Assembly: GCA_003427395.1 (NCBI GenBank)
Contig: BFEA01000126.1
Span: 373,741-416,439 of the forward strand
DNA: 42,699 nucleotides
Direction of reading: 5' to 3'
DNA from: Chara braunii
Lineage: Eukaryota; Streptophyta; Charophyceae; Charales; Characeae
The notes below the pieces were generated by a model, which was not told the origin of the DNA, searched no databases, and saw only the letters and a program-made list of their open reading frames with translations. Of this stretch, positions 22,895 to 32,882 are shown piece by piece (the first letter of the stretch is position 1; the number at the start of each line of letters is the position of its first letter). The translations under genes and the position numbers were made by a program.

Positions 22895-23335
22895 CATGTC
22901 CGCCGATCTGCCCAATGGATGATCAATCGAAACACGCGGTGGCAATGTCGACACAGCGAACGCATCCATCGACCAATCGCGAAACACGATGAGATCACTC
23001 GCGATCGGATGATTGGTCGTGTTTGCCGTGTAGACGTTACCACCTCGTGTGTGTTGTTCTTTCTGTCGTGTGTGTTCATATCACTCGTGATCCAATGGTC
23101 GATCAGATCCAAAATAATATGTACACCACACACGTGATGAACTGACCGATCACGAAACACCAGCCGACCACTCGCGATCGGGTGATAGATGCTGTTTGCT
23201 TCCCCAACAACAGCGCCGCTGATCTGCCCGACGGATGATTAACCAATGCACGAGGCGACAACGCATCCAACCGACCAATCGCGAAACGACAAAAGATTAC
23301 TTGCGATCGGATGATTGATCGTGTGTGCTGCACCG
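22895..23335. repeat. Diverged ~130-170-bp repeats containing TCGCGATCGG
   Basis: The sequence around GACCAATCGCGAAACAC (22971) recurs near 23144 (GACCGATCACGAAACAC) and 23273 (GACCAATCGCGAAACGAC). Each is followed within 25-30 nt by CTCGCGATCGG or TTGCGATCGG and then a GATGATTG-like tail. The 22900 and 23211 copies also share the upstream GATCTGCCC-GGATGAT part. These are short tandem-like duplications with no coding evidence. Confidence 0.75.
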
Positions 23336-23639
23336 AAGACCAACCCGCCGGCTAGCGACCTGTTTATTTACCCACCTGACAGACCTCGACCGAACCGTCG
23401 ATCGGTCAGGAAATCTGCCAGGATCAACTCATTGGTCGACAACTCGGTTGGCGATTGCTCTGCTGGTTGATCAACTGTTCTGTGCTAATTCATCATGGAG
23501 AACGATCGCGGAGAATCCTCAAGGCAAATGATCATGTGCACGATCGAAACCGGCGAACGAAACGCACAACCGATCGAAAAAACGTCGATCCCGATCTTCG
23601 AACGAATAAAAAGCACTTCGTCACAATCTTGTTGCACAT

Positions 23640-23760
23640 CGAACCTCGTATAACATCGAACCATGCTTCCCATGGAACCTGGATCCACATCAAACCTCGG
23701 CGGGCGTCGAACCTCGTAGGACGTCGAACTTTGGAGGACGTAGGGTCGTCGACACTTGAC
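23640..23760 (+). repeat. Short degenerate repeats (TCGAACCTCGTA)
   Basis: CATCGAACCTCGTAT, CGTCGAACCTCGTAGG and CGTCGAACTTTGG occur in succession within about 120 bp. This is a minor degenerate repeat next to the palindrome satellite. Confidence 0.6.
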
Positions 23761-23874
23761 GATCACTGAACGGCGAACGTTGAGCACCCACCAACCCACG
23801 CATCGCCGACACTGTTCTCGTGATCGGAATGTGGCCGTTCCAACCGAACTGATCGCACAATCAAACACTGGAAG

Positions 23875-24410
23875 AAGTTGGGATCCCAGCGAGCTTGTGC
23901 AGCTGTTCGAACACGCTTTTCAACCCCGGCGCGCAAGCACAGCCAGGGACGTGGAAAATTAGAAGTCCGTCCGGATCGGAACTTCAAGAAATTGTTGGAC
24001 GACGAGTTTGGCAGACACATGTGCATCTCTGACGCAATTTCGCCAAGTTCGGATCCCAGCGAACTTCATGCAGCTGTTCGAACACGCTTCTCAACCCCGG
24101 TCCCCAACCACAGACTGGGACGTGTAAAAATTGGAAGTCCGCCGGGATCCGAACTTGAAGAAATTGCTAGACGGCGAGTTCGGTTGACAGGTGTATGTCT
24201 CCCACGCAATTTTGCCAAGTCCGGATCCCGGCGAACTTCATGCAGCTGCGTAAACACGCTTTGCAACCCCGGTCCGCAACCATAGCCTGGGACGTGGAAA
24301 AATATGAAGTCCGCCGGGATCCGAACTTCAAGAAATTGCAGGACGGTGAGTTTGGCAAACAAGTGTGTATCTCGCACGTGATTTCGCCAAGTTCGGATCC
24401 CGGCCAACTA
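23875..24410. repeat. ~172-bp satellite with two alternating palindromes per monomer
   Basis: Three monomers (about 23875-24044, 24045-24216 and 24217-24388) and the start of a fourth share the same sequence: a palindrome in reverse orientation, TGCAG-TGTTCGAACACGC or similar, CCCCGG, GGGACGTG-AAAA, then a palindrome in forward orientation, and CAAGAAATTG. Reverse-form sites lie at 23875, 24045, 24217 and 24389; forward-form sites lie at 23963, 24135 and 24307. Sites alternate every 82-90 bp, so the repeat length is 170-172 bp, close to the size of many centromeric satellites. No open frame has domain support. Confidence 0.85.
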
Positions 24411-25419
24411 CAGGTTCCTGCCGGCCTGCGGATCCAAACCTCGCTCGCACTATTCCTTGCACACTCGTCGAGTCCGGACCTTGGCGAACCTCGGATCCAT
24501 GATAATGCGAAGTCCGCCGGGATCCGGACTTCTACTGCACGGTTCCTCGCACAGACGTCAAGTTCGCACCCCGGCAACTTCGCTTGTCTCAATGTGCGGG
24601 TTTCAGAACGTGGGTTTGTAGCTCCCGGGGTTTGGCACAACTTTGTATTTGAAAAAATGTGTAGCCCGCCGGTTGATTCTCTTCCACGCGGTCTCGAGAA
24701 GTTCGGATCCCGGCGAACACCCTCCCGTGGATCCGGACCTCGCGTGGCAAGTTCGGACCCCGATGAACTTCGCGTCGCGCATGGTATGGGTACTGACTGT
24801 GTCCTTTCTCGCGAACGGGTGTTTGCCACAACTTTTGTTTCGCAAAAATGCGAAGTCCGCCGGGATTCGTACTTCTCGTGCAAAGGTTCCTCGTTCCAAC
24901 GTCAGGTTCGCCTGCTGGGCCGTGGATCTGAACCTGCTGTCTTCCTTTCGCAATGCATGTGGCAGGAGATGTTCCTTTCGCAAGTTCAGATCCCGGCGAA
25001 TTTGCCAAGTTCGGATCCCGGCGAATTTGAGCTGTCTTCCTTTCGCAATGCATGTGGCAGGAGATGTTCCTGCTGGGCCGTGGATCAGAACCTGCCATGC
25101 ACGGTTCCTCAGACAATCATAAATTTTGGATCACGGCGGACTACGGATTCTATAAAATGCAAAGTCCGCTGAGATCCGAACTTCCCGTGCACGGTTCGTC
25201 GGAAAACCGTCGACCTCGGACCCCGGCGCGCTTCACCTTTCGGGTAGTGCGGGTTCTGACTGTGGACTTCCTGGCGACCGGTGGATTGCCACAACTTTTT
25301 ATTCGTACGAAATTGAAGTTCGCCTGGATCCGAACTTCTTGGCGGTTTTGAATGTCGGGTTTGGGAGACAGCTTCATCTTTCCCGTGCAGTCTCGCCAAG
25401 TTTGGATCAAGGCGAACAT
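24411..25419. repeat. Irregular palindrome-site cluster
   Basis: Beyond the satellite, related 22-nt sites continue with irregular spacing: about 24468 and 24560 (degenerate), 24510, 24699, 24749, 24853, 24982, 25007, about 25123 (degenerate), 25162, 25316 and 25398. Both orientations occur. The segments between them are partly repeated; CTTTCGCAATGCATGTGGCAG, for example, occurs near 24945 and 25040. Reading frames run across the sites (SPGSEL- or RDPNFA-like peptides) because the palindrome contains no stop in several frames, but I see no gene. Confidence 0.8.
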
Positions 25420-25796
25420 GTCGTAGGGCGTGTTTGCGGCTGGCCCGCGGGCCGGTAGATGTGAACACCGACGAAGTCGCCCACCCGAAATCGGATCTTG
25501 GGGCATATACTGCGTCTAATGCCATGGGTCGCACATCGCAAGACATGACGCGTTTACGAGTGTCTCCGTGCCCGTGTATGTCGTCGGGCATGTGCGCATG
25601 GTGTGCAGGTTGCGTGATGGAGGGGACGTTCTCGACACCACGCATCTTCGAGTCGATCTTTTCGAGACCACAGGCCATGAGTGCCGAGACGCACATTTGC
25701 TTAGCAGAACCTTTTAGTCCTTGTGCGAAATCCGTGCGGCATTCAACGGTGTGACAACGATCCACGGAGCGACCACAGAGGACCGTCGTCCCGTGC

Positions 25797-26600
25797 ATGG
25801 ACGCGCATCTTGACGACTGGGGCGAATGCCATTGGGACAATATGGAGACTCACTGCCCTTGGGCAAGCCAGTACAAGTTCGCAAATATGTTGGAGTTCGG
25901 GGACCTCATCCCACTGCCTGACGCCGTCCTCGGACATAAGTTCCTGAACCATATGTGGAAAGCACTAAGCTGCATTAGTCGCTATTTCAGTCGCCTCGAG
26001 TGCCACAACGTCAGGTCGTCGCCACGAACTTGGGGTGGCTCACGGAAACAAGAGTTGGTGGACTGCGCTCGTCGCTGCTCGTTTCTGGACCAGTACCTGC
26101 TCCGTGGCCACGGGATTTCTCCACGAGCTGTGTCGTACTGCTGTGTGCGGTTGACTGTGTCCGGATCTGATTTCACCAGAGTTTTGTGTGTCGCTGCTTC
26201 GAACAAGAGCAGGAAACTCGTCGACGCAGTTATGCTCGTGTCGCGCAATGAGGTTGTGATTGAAGGGTCCAAATTCGTGTCGATGCGTGGGCCTGAACGT
26301 GTGGATGGGTGGCCAGATTTGGTGATAGCCGGTCACGTTCGAAACTATTCGTTGTTTCGTGAGGTTGAGGAGAAAGCGGCTGACATACGGGACTACATAG
26401 GAAACTCCTTGGGACGACCGGGGGTGTTTGTTAGGATGAAATACATGTCCATTTTTTCGGAGAGTGCATCGGTCGACGAACCGCAGACCTGCGTATACGG
26501 ATCGTCACTGAATGCTTTGTTTGGCTTCGGTTCACGACGTCGTTCCGGGGGATCCCCAATTGTCGCCGCATCCGAACCGGTCTTTAGTCCTTCTGTTTGA
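25797..26600 (+). CDS. Gene A, orphan protein of the A-ParB-C48 module
   Basis: This is a 267-codon frame from an ATG at 25797, homologous over its length to the left copy at 12301-11390. It is not a family I can name. Conserved features include a Trp/Asp-rich start (DDWGECHWD), HCPWASQYKFANMLE, a central block QELVDC-RR...LLRGHGISPRAVSYCC, RVLCVAASNK, and YGSSLNALFGFGS near the C terminus. Homology continues upstream of this ATG: the codons just before it read RTVVPC, matching MTVVPF in the other copy. There the frame meets a TGA at 25752, and the Cys-rich N terminus seen in the left copy appears out of frame near 25725. This copy may therefore have lost its original start, or may splice around it. 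No signal peptide or membrane segment. It is followed by the palindrome array and the ParB-like gene. Confidence 0.7.
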   Translation: MDAHLDDWGECHWDNMETHCPWASQYKFANMLEFGDLIPLPDAVLGHKFLNHMWKALSCISRYFSRLECHNVRSSPRTWGGSRKQELVDCARRCSFLDQYLLRGHGISPRAVSYCCVRLTVSGSDFTRVLCVAASNKSRKLVDAVMLVSRNEVVIEGSKFVSMRGPERVDGWPDLVIAGHVRNYSLFREVEEKAADIRDYIGNSLGRPGVFVRMKYMSIFSESASVDEPQTCVYGSSLNALFGFGSRRRSGGSPIVAASEPVFSPSV

Positions 26601-26815
26601 GGGAAAAGAACGGCGAGGGACGAGATGTGGTTCTGCTGCCTAACATGTCAGATTTGTAGGACTGCAGAGAAGTGTGAGACTCTGCGGTTGCTGGTACACG
26701 CTGCACCACACGCTTGTCGTGCAAATCCTTGGTCGTCGTTCGGTTCAGTGACATGACGAAAGTCATGTTGGACGTCCGTGTCTGACGCCGTCTCCTGCCA
26801 TGTCGTGCCCCGGCA

Positions 26816-27773
26816 AAGTTCGGATCTCGGCGAACTTCGGGTTCTGGCCTCTCCGTTAATTTGTCTATGATGTCATTGGCGTCGGGCGGGCCGCGGGAAA
26901 GACCCATCGCCGCGGAAGGATCTGCCCATAACCGGTTTTCGCCCGTCCACCATCAACATGTGCCAAATAGTCGGTCACTGTCGTAGCGAGATACCAAAAG
27001 CACTCTTAGAGATCCCCGTCGCAAGGTCGCGCGAGCTTCGCGTTTCCTGAAACCCGTTGGAGATCCCGGTTGGCATGGTGCTAGGACACCTTGCTAGGAC
27101 CCCAACTTTCTGTCTGTCTCTCTCGCAGCCTCCTGAAGTTCGGATCCCGACGAACTTCCTGTGAAGCCTGTGTATTGAACGGGCGCTGGGCTTGATGATC
27201 CCCCGTGGATTGCGACACGAGTCAAACCCTGATCCACAACTGCTCCTCCAGAGAATCATACAATGTTGTCGCGGCTGCTCATTCGAACTTGGCTTCATCC
27301 AATGCCAAGTTGCGCACATCAGAAGAAGTTCGGATTTCGACGAACTTGTCCTTCTCAAGCGGCTTTTTGTGTTAGTGCGCCCTTTCCGGGTTGTGGTTCA
27401 TTCCAATCTGTGTTTGCCTGACGTCGTCTCTGCCTGTCGCATTTTCCTGAAGCTCGGATCCCGACGAACTTCACGTTTCCGTGGGTGCGTTGGTTTGGCT
27501 TCGGACAGGCACTTTTAGTACGGATCTAGGCGAACTTCGCGTCCTGAGCTGTCCGGGTTCCTATTGCTGAAAGGAGGACACTGCCCCGTCCAACACGGGC
27601 TTTGTGCGTCACCGCCCATCCACTCCCGATCCGGTGGACATCCGTGTTCCGGAAAAAACCGACGTGGTTGTCGCCCAGCTGCATGACGCGTGTGCCCTTG
27701 TAAGGAATGATCTCGTTGCAGGTAAGAGGTCATTGTTGGTCTTCGCGTTAGAAGTTCGCCGGGATCCGAACTT
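26816..27773 (+). promoter_or_regulatory. Palindromic site array between gene A and the ParB-like gene
   Basis: Six 22-nt sites lie upstream of the large gene. Five are in reverse form (26816-26837, 27136-27157, 27326-27347, 27450-27471, 27516-27537) and one is in forward form (27752-27773, a perfect arm-to-arm palindrome). Many extend to GAAGTTCG...CGAACTTC. The last site is about 140 bp before the ATG at 27915. The left module has a diverged array in the same slot. That the sites are operators or ParB-binding sites is my inference; the sequence itself shows only position and symmetry. Confidence 0.6.
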
Positions 27774-27914
27774 CGAGGTCCTCGGATAGCGTCATGTGAC
27801 CGACGTGTTGAGGGCAAGGTGTGCATCCTCTGTTTTTCGCCTGCGTTATGCTTTTGACTGCGATTTGACCCTCGCTGGTGTTTTATTTGTTTTCCGTTGT
27901 CGTCCGCAGACAAT

Positions 27915-30900
27915 ATGTCTTCGTCCAGGGGCGAAGGGGAGCCTGCAGCGACCTCCGGGATGGGATCTGGGAAANATTCTACAAAACGGNCGTCNACGAC
28001 CTCGAGGACGTGGTCCGACCACGCTAGGTCGAAATGGTTCGTCGACTGGTGCTGTGCTGATGCTTCGAACCCAGTCCAACAGCCGTGTGGTCCTGTGATC
28101 TTCGTCGAAGCCAACAAGCGCCGCAGGGTTCTGGGGGCTGTCTTGGGGTGGGAGAATGCTAAAGGCAGTCGTCGACGGTTTTACATGAAAAATGTGTACA
28201 GTTCGAAGGGGAACGTCGTCGTCGGTGCCAAGGGGGCAGTTCTCGACATGTGTCTGTTCGAGGGGTTCGGAGCGGGTGCTGCGAACACCCCATTCTACAA
28301 CGACCTCCTCCGGCAGGGCGGGTTTGTTTTGGGTCGAGAGTTCTTCGACCTGTTGGAGGACACGGGCACCGCCCTCAACGTCCCTTGCGAAGTCGGTCCC
28401 GACCTGGAACTGTCAATGCCTTTGCAGCCGTGCGGCGGTTGTGAGTCGAGCGGGGCAGCGGGGGAGGGGGGGGATCTGGGTTCCGGGAAGGCTACACATG
28501 TGCAGCGGGAGAATGTCAGAGGTCAGTTTCACGACAGCGAAGATGAGGCGGCACCTCGTTCGCCGTTTTCGCCGTCAAGGGAAAGAGACAGGTCCGTGCT
28601 GTCCATACCTGGGGTCCGGCAACAGACCGCAGCGGATCCCGAAGAAGAGGGAGTCCTGTGTGGGTCTGACTTGGAGCCCGCCGAGGGCCATTGCGCGGAA
28701 GGCGAGGCCGTGGGCGGGGAGGGAGCGCAGGGCACTCCCCAAAAAAGAAGGGGAGAATGTCAAGAAGAGTTGGTGGGCTCTTCGAAGAAACAGAAGACCA
28801 AGACCCCGAGGACTGCGGGAGAGAAACGGAAGGGGAGGGGGGTGGAAGAGGGTCACCCGGGTAGCAAACGTCCAGCTTCGAAACATAAACAGCCTGAGTT
28901 GGGACCTTCTTCACCACGGCCTGCCATCGACGTGGACGCCAGGTACTTCCTGGAGTACAAAGACGGCGTCAGGACAGGGCGGGAGTTTGAGATCAGCCCG
29001 ACTCAGATCGTTGACATAAGGGAGTGGGAGGATCTTTACAACCAGCGGTCGCTAGATCCCGTCCTCGTGGAAACGATAAGGGAAGCAATGCGGTCTGCGT
29101 TCGAAAATAAAGAACAAACGTACGAGTTGCCGGTCTTCAAGCTCGCACCAGTGGGGCTTCAAGAACCAACTCCGGGGACCAAGGCACAACGTCTGAAGCC
29201 GGAGGAGTGGAAAGATGAGCTGGCGGGAGAATACTACTACTACGCGGTGTGCGGGCAGCACAACGCGGCTGCAGCCAGGTTGCTGCTCGGCAGCGAGGTG
29301 GCCAAGAAGTACAATTTCGAGCGGTGGCCGGCACGGATGGTGTACTTTTCCGACGATGACTTCGAAGGGTATTTTCTTGTTAGTTCACAGGACAACAAGA
29401 AGGACCTGAAGGCGCCTCCCAGACAGTTGAAACTTTCTATGAAAGACATTCGATGGCAGTGGAAGCATGACGGCTGCCCGAGAGCTGTGATGGGGAACCC
29501 TAGCGGGAAACAAGATCAGTTCCGGGCTTGGCGTAAGTTTTGTACAACGACGCTCCATAAGGCGCCTCAAAACAGCTTGTGGCTTCTCGCGGATCAAAAG
29601 GAAGAGGAGGCCATTAAGAAGCAAAATGATGCCCTGCGTTCTTACTTACCTCTAGCGATGGCCGGGGAAAATGTCTGGAAACTGGCCATGGAATTTTTCG
29701 AAAAATGGGAGACGGGCAGATTGCTGAGCCACGATGGGGCGAAGTGGACCGTCAAAAAGAAGAAGGTCAAAAACATAAAGCCTAGGGTCGCCTACATCCA
29801 CAACGACAAACTGGGCAGAACGGAGGTGGTGTACAACGTCCCCGTGGACCCGCCGAATAAAAAGGGCAAAAAGGAGAAAGAGGAGGGCGATTGGTTCGTG
29901 CAAGTGCTAGACCCGGACGCGCATTGTTGGAAAGCAATTGAATCACTCAAGGACAATGAGAAGTGCCGCGTTCTGAAAAAGGTGCTTGCTTGCGAGGTCG
30001 TTTGGGTCCACGCCGGTTCCCCGTCGTTGGCGAAGTTGGGAAAGCTCAGCGTGCAGGACATGACTCAGCTGGTGAAGTGCGACCGCCTGCTGGTCCGGTT
30101 GTGGAATTACTACCAATTCAAGCACGAGAAAAGGCCGGACGAGGACTGGATCCAAATGTACCCTTTCCTGAAATTGAGGTCTGCCCTGTTCAAGAAGTTT
30201 GAAGGTCAGGGATTGGATGACGAGTTGTGGGATAACAGCAGGAAACATGTTTCCGACTCGGCGCTGTTCGAGGACTGCCCGCCGTACATGGGTTGCAACC
30301 AGGACAACTCGATTAAGGTGACGGAGAAGTTGGCGGGCCACAAGAAGTTGTCCATCGACTGGAGAAACAAGGTTCTCTCCGTGTTGAATGGAAGCAGACT
30401 CGAGAGCCGGGAAGTTGCACTTGCCGAAGGCATCGTTCACATTAAATGGAAAGACACGGGGGACGTGACATCCATCGCGCCGTTCGCCAACGACCCTTTA
30501 GAGGCGGACATCCGGGGCGCAGAGCTGAAGGAGGCAGTGACTGCCACAAAAAGCCACACGTTCGTCCTCGATCTGTGCGAGCCGGTTGACCTCAAACTGT
30601 GGAAGCCCCAAGCGTGGGAGACTTTGAATTCCTATCTTCAGACGTGGTGTCCCTCACATTGGACTTTCGTTGTTTTCGTGTCGCGGCAGCACAACCGGTC
30701 ATTTCTCGCCAGCATGCACCATCTTTCGTTCATCAAGCTGTTGGAAGGGAAGTGGGTGCGGAGAGTGCAGCAAAAAAAAAGCTTCCCCGTTGGGAACAAT
30801 TTGTGCACGGAGAAAGACCGCATGTACATCCTCTTCAAGGGTGACGTTCTGCGCGTCAACACGTCCGTGGTCTACGAGGGAAACCTGCCCACGGGTGCCG

Positions 30901-32621
30901 CTGCTGCGGTGCGATTGCCTCAAAGGGTCACCCAAACGGATGTGTCCGAGATTCCTTTCACAACTTGCGACTGGTCGCTGGTGGCGCCTGAACGACAGGG
31001 CAGCGTCTACGAGGATATGGAACGCAATCCGACCCAATTCGTCGGTCTTCTTGATTTTCTTGGCAAGAAGGGAGAGGGTGTCGTGTACCTTGGGAAACCG
31101 CACGCGCGAAGCGTCTGGGAGCTTCTGAAGGCCGGCCGCCACGTTGTCGTAATGGAAGGGAACTCCGACCTCTTGCAATTCACGATGCAGGTGGTGAAAA
31201 GCGAGGTCAATTCGAGTGGACACAATTGTGAGTTCATGGTCGTGAGGCCAACACGGGATAAGGTGTGGAGCAAGAAGACGGATATGTGGTTTAAGTTGAG
31301 CGAGAGGAAGAGGAACAAGATATACGATTTCTTGTTCCTTCAAACGCGTCCGAGGAGGGACACTGACGCCGAGTATATCCGCCGAAAGGACCACATGTTG
31401 GCACTGCTCGACAACTACCACTTCGCCTCCCGCATGAACACGAAGACGTTTATCGAAAGGCTGCAATCGCTGTACTTCGTGGAGTCTGAGGAGCAGTTGA
31501 AGTTAGCCAGTTACGCTTCCCTGATCTCCACTAACGACGAGGAAGCCATAGGTGTGGAGTTTGTCGCCTACACGAAGGAGGAGGAGAGCGACACGGAGAG
31601 CATCGACCTGCAGTACGACCTGCCTCCGGTGGACCACGGACGAGGGTCCTCGTCGGCCAGTCCATCACCAAGCGCTGCAGCCCTCGTGTCACCATTGGCC
31701 AAACCGGCGCCGGGCATCACGCCGATGAAATTGCTGGAGAGACTTAGAGCTCTGGCCGCCCCCCCGCCCGCTTTGCGTCCCGGGTCCGTTGTCCCACCCG
31801 ATCATCCGTCTTGGAAGGATGACAACATCCACTTTCTGCTTGAACCGCAACGTCATTCACCTGAGCAGGACTGGGGCCATGACATGGTTTGGCATCCGGG
31901 AGTCATCCAGCCAGCGATACGAAATGGCAAGTGGTTCATGGCCGTGGCAATCCCGGGCGCGGGATGGGTGTCATTCCCACGCGAGTCGAAGTCCAACTTC
32001 CTGCACCTCGCGAGGATTTCGGTCCTCCAGAAAGTGAAGGTCGAAAATGACACTTTAGCACTCCGCGACCTGTCCCTCATTTCCACTGCCGGTCGACTGT
32101 TCGACGAGCTTCAGGACAAGTGCTGGTTGGAAATTACGGAGGACTACTACGAGCTCGACACGAGTCCGTCGAAGGGCGTGGTGGACTGGAAAGTGCCCCC
32201 TCCAAGTGGGCCGGACGGTGGTTCCGAGGGGGGGTCACCTGGAAGCGGAGGGGATGGGGGTGGCGATGCAGGGGGTGGCAAAGGAATCCCGCCTATGGGG
32301 GAGAGAGGGTCTCACGGCCGCAACTTGACACCGGGAGGCAGCGCCGGGGTGGCGGGTTTTGCCATCGACCGGACTCCGTCGACAGGCACCTGGCCCGGGC
32401 ACACGACACACTCCGCCGACCCCCAGACTTCGTCCGTGGGCTCAGCGAGGGACACGTTGGCAGCCTTGGCTGCTCTGGGCAGTCGTTCGGCCGGAAAGCC
32501 GAAGTCCGCCGGGATCCGAACTACGTCGGGAGAGGAGCCGCCAGAGCGGTCTGGATTGCGAAGCTGCTCGGGGTCGGGGGATCCAAGCACGGATCGAGAA
32601 ATTCGCAGCATTGCGGCGTAG
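27915..32621 (+). CDS. Giant ParB-like / degenerate DNA methyltransferase-like protein
   Basis: This is a 1568-codon uninterrupted frame from the ATG at 27915; an acceptor-like CGTCCGCAG lies just upstream. Residues from about 40 to 175 form an unrecognised N-terminal domain, and 175-335 are charged and disordered. Residues from about 345 to 475 look like a ParB/Srx fold: VDIREWEDLY, a helical stretch, then YAVCGQHNAAAARLLL at about 446, which parallels the ParB box with its Gly, Arg/His and Ala-Ala. Residues 880-1110 resemble a permuted DNA methyltransferase: FVLDLCEP in place of the DPPY motif, then VVYLGKPHARSVWELLKAG with HVVVMEGN in place of the SAM-binding motif. Both are degenerate. 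A conserved domain follows (about 1296-1420), then a Gly-rich tail. ParB-methyltransferase fusions are known in phages and bacteria. The decayed homologue at 3867-5941 supports the gene being real. N bases lie at 27975, 27990 and 27995. Confidence 0.8.
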   Translation: MSSSRGEGEPAATSGMGSGKXSTKRXXTTSRTWSDHARSKWFVDWCCADASNPVQQPCGPVIFVEANKRRRVLGAVLGWENAKGSRRRFYMKNVYSSKGNVVVGAKGAVLDMCLFEGFGAGAANTPFYNDLLRQGGFVLGREFFDLLEDTGTALNVPCEVGPDLELSMPLQPCGGCESSGAAGEGGDLGSGKATHVQRENVRGQFHDSEDEAAPRSPFSPSRERDRSVLSIPGVRQQTAADPEEEGVLCGSDLEPAEGHCAEGEAVGGEGAQGTPQKRRGECQEELVGSSKKQKTKTPRTAGEKRKGRGVEEGHPGSKRPASKHKQPELGPSSPRPAIDVDARYFLEYKDGVRTGREFEISPTQIVDIREWEDLYNQRSLDPVLVETIREAMRSAFENKEQTYELPVFKLAPVGLQEPTPGTKAQRLKPEEWKDELAGEYYYYAVCGQHNAAAARLLLGSEVAKKYNFERWPARMVYFSDDDFEGYFLVSSQDNKKDLKAPPRQLKLSMKDIRWQWKHDGCPRAVMGNPSGKQDQFRAWRKFCTTTLHKAPQNSLWLLADQKEEEAIKKQNDALRSYLPLAMAGENVWKLAMEFFEKWETGRLLSHDGAKWTVKKKKVKNIKPRVAYIHNDKLGRTEVVYNVPVDPPNKKGKKEKEEGDWFVQVLDPDAHCWKAIESLKDNEKCRVLKKVLACEVVWVHAGSPSLAKLGKLSVQDMTQLVKCDRLLVRLWNYYQFKHEKRPDEDWIQMYPFLKLRSALFKKFEGQGLDDELWDNSRKHVSDSALFEDCPPYMGCNQDNSIKVTEKLAGHKKLSIDWRNKVLSVLNGSRLESREVALAEGIVHIKWKDTGDVTSIAPFANDPLEADIRGAELKEAVTATKSHTFVLDLCEPVDLKLWKPQAWETLNSYLQTWCPSHWTFVVFVSRQHNRSFLASMHHLSFIKLLEGKWVRRVQQKKSFPVGNNLCTEKDRMYILFKGDVLRVNTSVVYEGNLPTGAAAAVRLPQRVTQTDVSEIPFTTCDWSLVAPERQGSVYEDMERNPTQFVGLLDFLGKKGEGVVYLGKPHARSVWELLKAGRHVVVMEGNSDLLQFTMQVVKSEVNSSGHNCEFMVVRPTRDKVWSKKTDMWFKLSERKRNKIYDFLFLQTRPRRDTDAEYIRRKDHMLALLDNYHFASRMNTKTFIERLQSLYFVESEEQLKLASYASLISTNDEEAIGVEFVAYTKEEESDTESIDLQYDLPPVDHGRGSSSASPSPSAAALVSPLAKPAPGITPMKLLERLRALAAPPPALRPGSVVPPDHPSWKDDNIHFLLEPQRHSPEQDWGHDMVWHPGVIQPAIRNGKWFMAVAIPGAGWVSFPRESKSNFLHLARISVLQKVKVENDTLALRDLSLISTAGRLFDELQDKCWLEITEDYYELDTSPSKGVVDWKVPPPSGPDGGSEGGSPGSGGDGGGDAGGGKGIPPMGERGSHGRNLTPGGSAGVAGFAIDRTPSTGTWPGHTTHSADPQTSSVGSARDTLAALAALGSRSAGKPKSAGIRTTSGEEPPERSGLRSCSGSGDPSTDREIRSIAA

Positions 32622-32742
32622 GACGGAGACGTAGGAACGGTGTCGCTTGAGCGGGAGCGACAGCCGCAAGGATTGCAGCTGGAGGCTGCAAGTGCAGGGT
32701 CCGGTGACACAGAGACCACGAAGTCCGCCGAGATCCAAACTT
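32502..32742 (+). repeat. Two palindrome-family sites at the 3' end of the large gene
   Basis: The site at 32502-32523 lies inside the coding sequence and encodes part of KSAGIRT in the variable tail. The site at 32721-32742 lies 100 bp after the stop codon. Both are in forward form. The first differs from consensus only at the last bases, the second at two internal positions. This shows that the repeat can occupy a translated region. Confidence 0.85.
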
Positions 32743-32882
32743 CTTCGGGCGGGGTTTGTCGGCCAGGGATTGTCGTGCCGTTGAGAGGGGCAGCGTGCAC
32801 GAGGACGGAAGGGCGGTCCTCGTGATTCGGCACGGGTACCGCGGAAGGGGACGAGTTTCGTGGGAGGGAAGTAGGGGAGGAA

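Noticed and set aside
24167-25172. Frames of 238 and 325 codons across the palindrome cluster
   Set aside because: The peptide repeats (RDPNFA, SSDPGEL, SAGIRT) come from the 22-nt site being read in different frames. The two strands overlap, and no domain is present.
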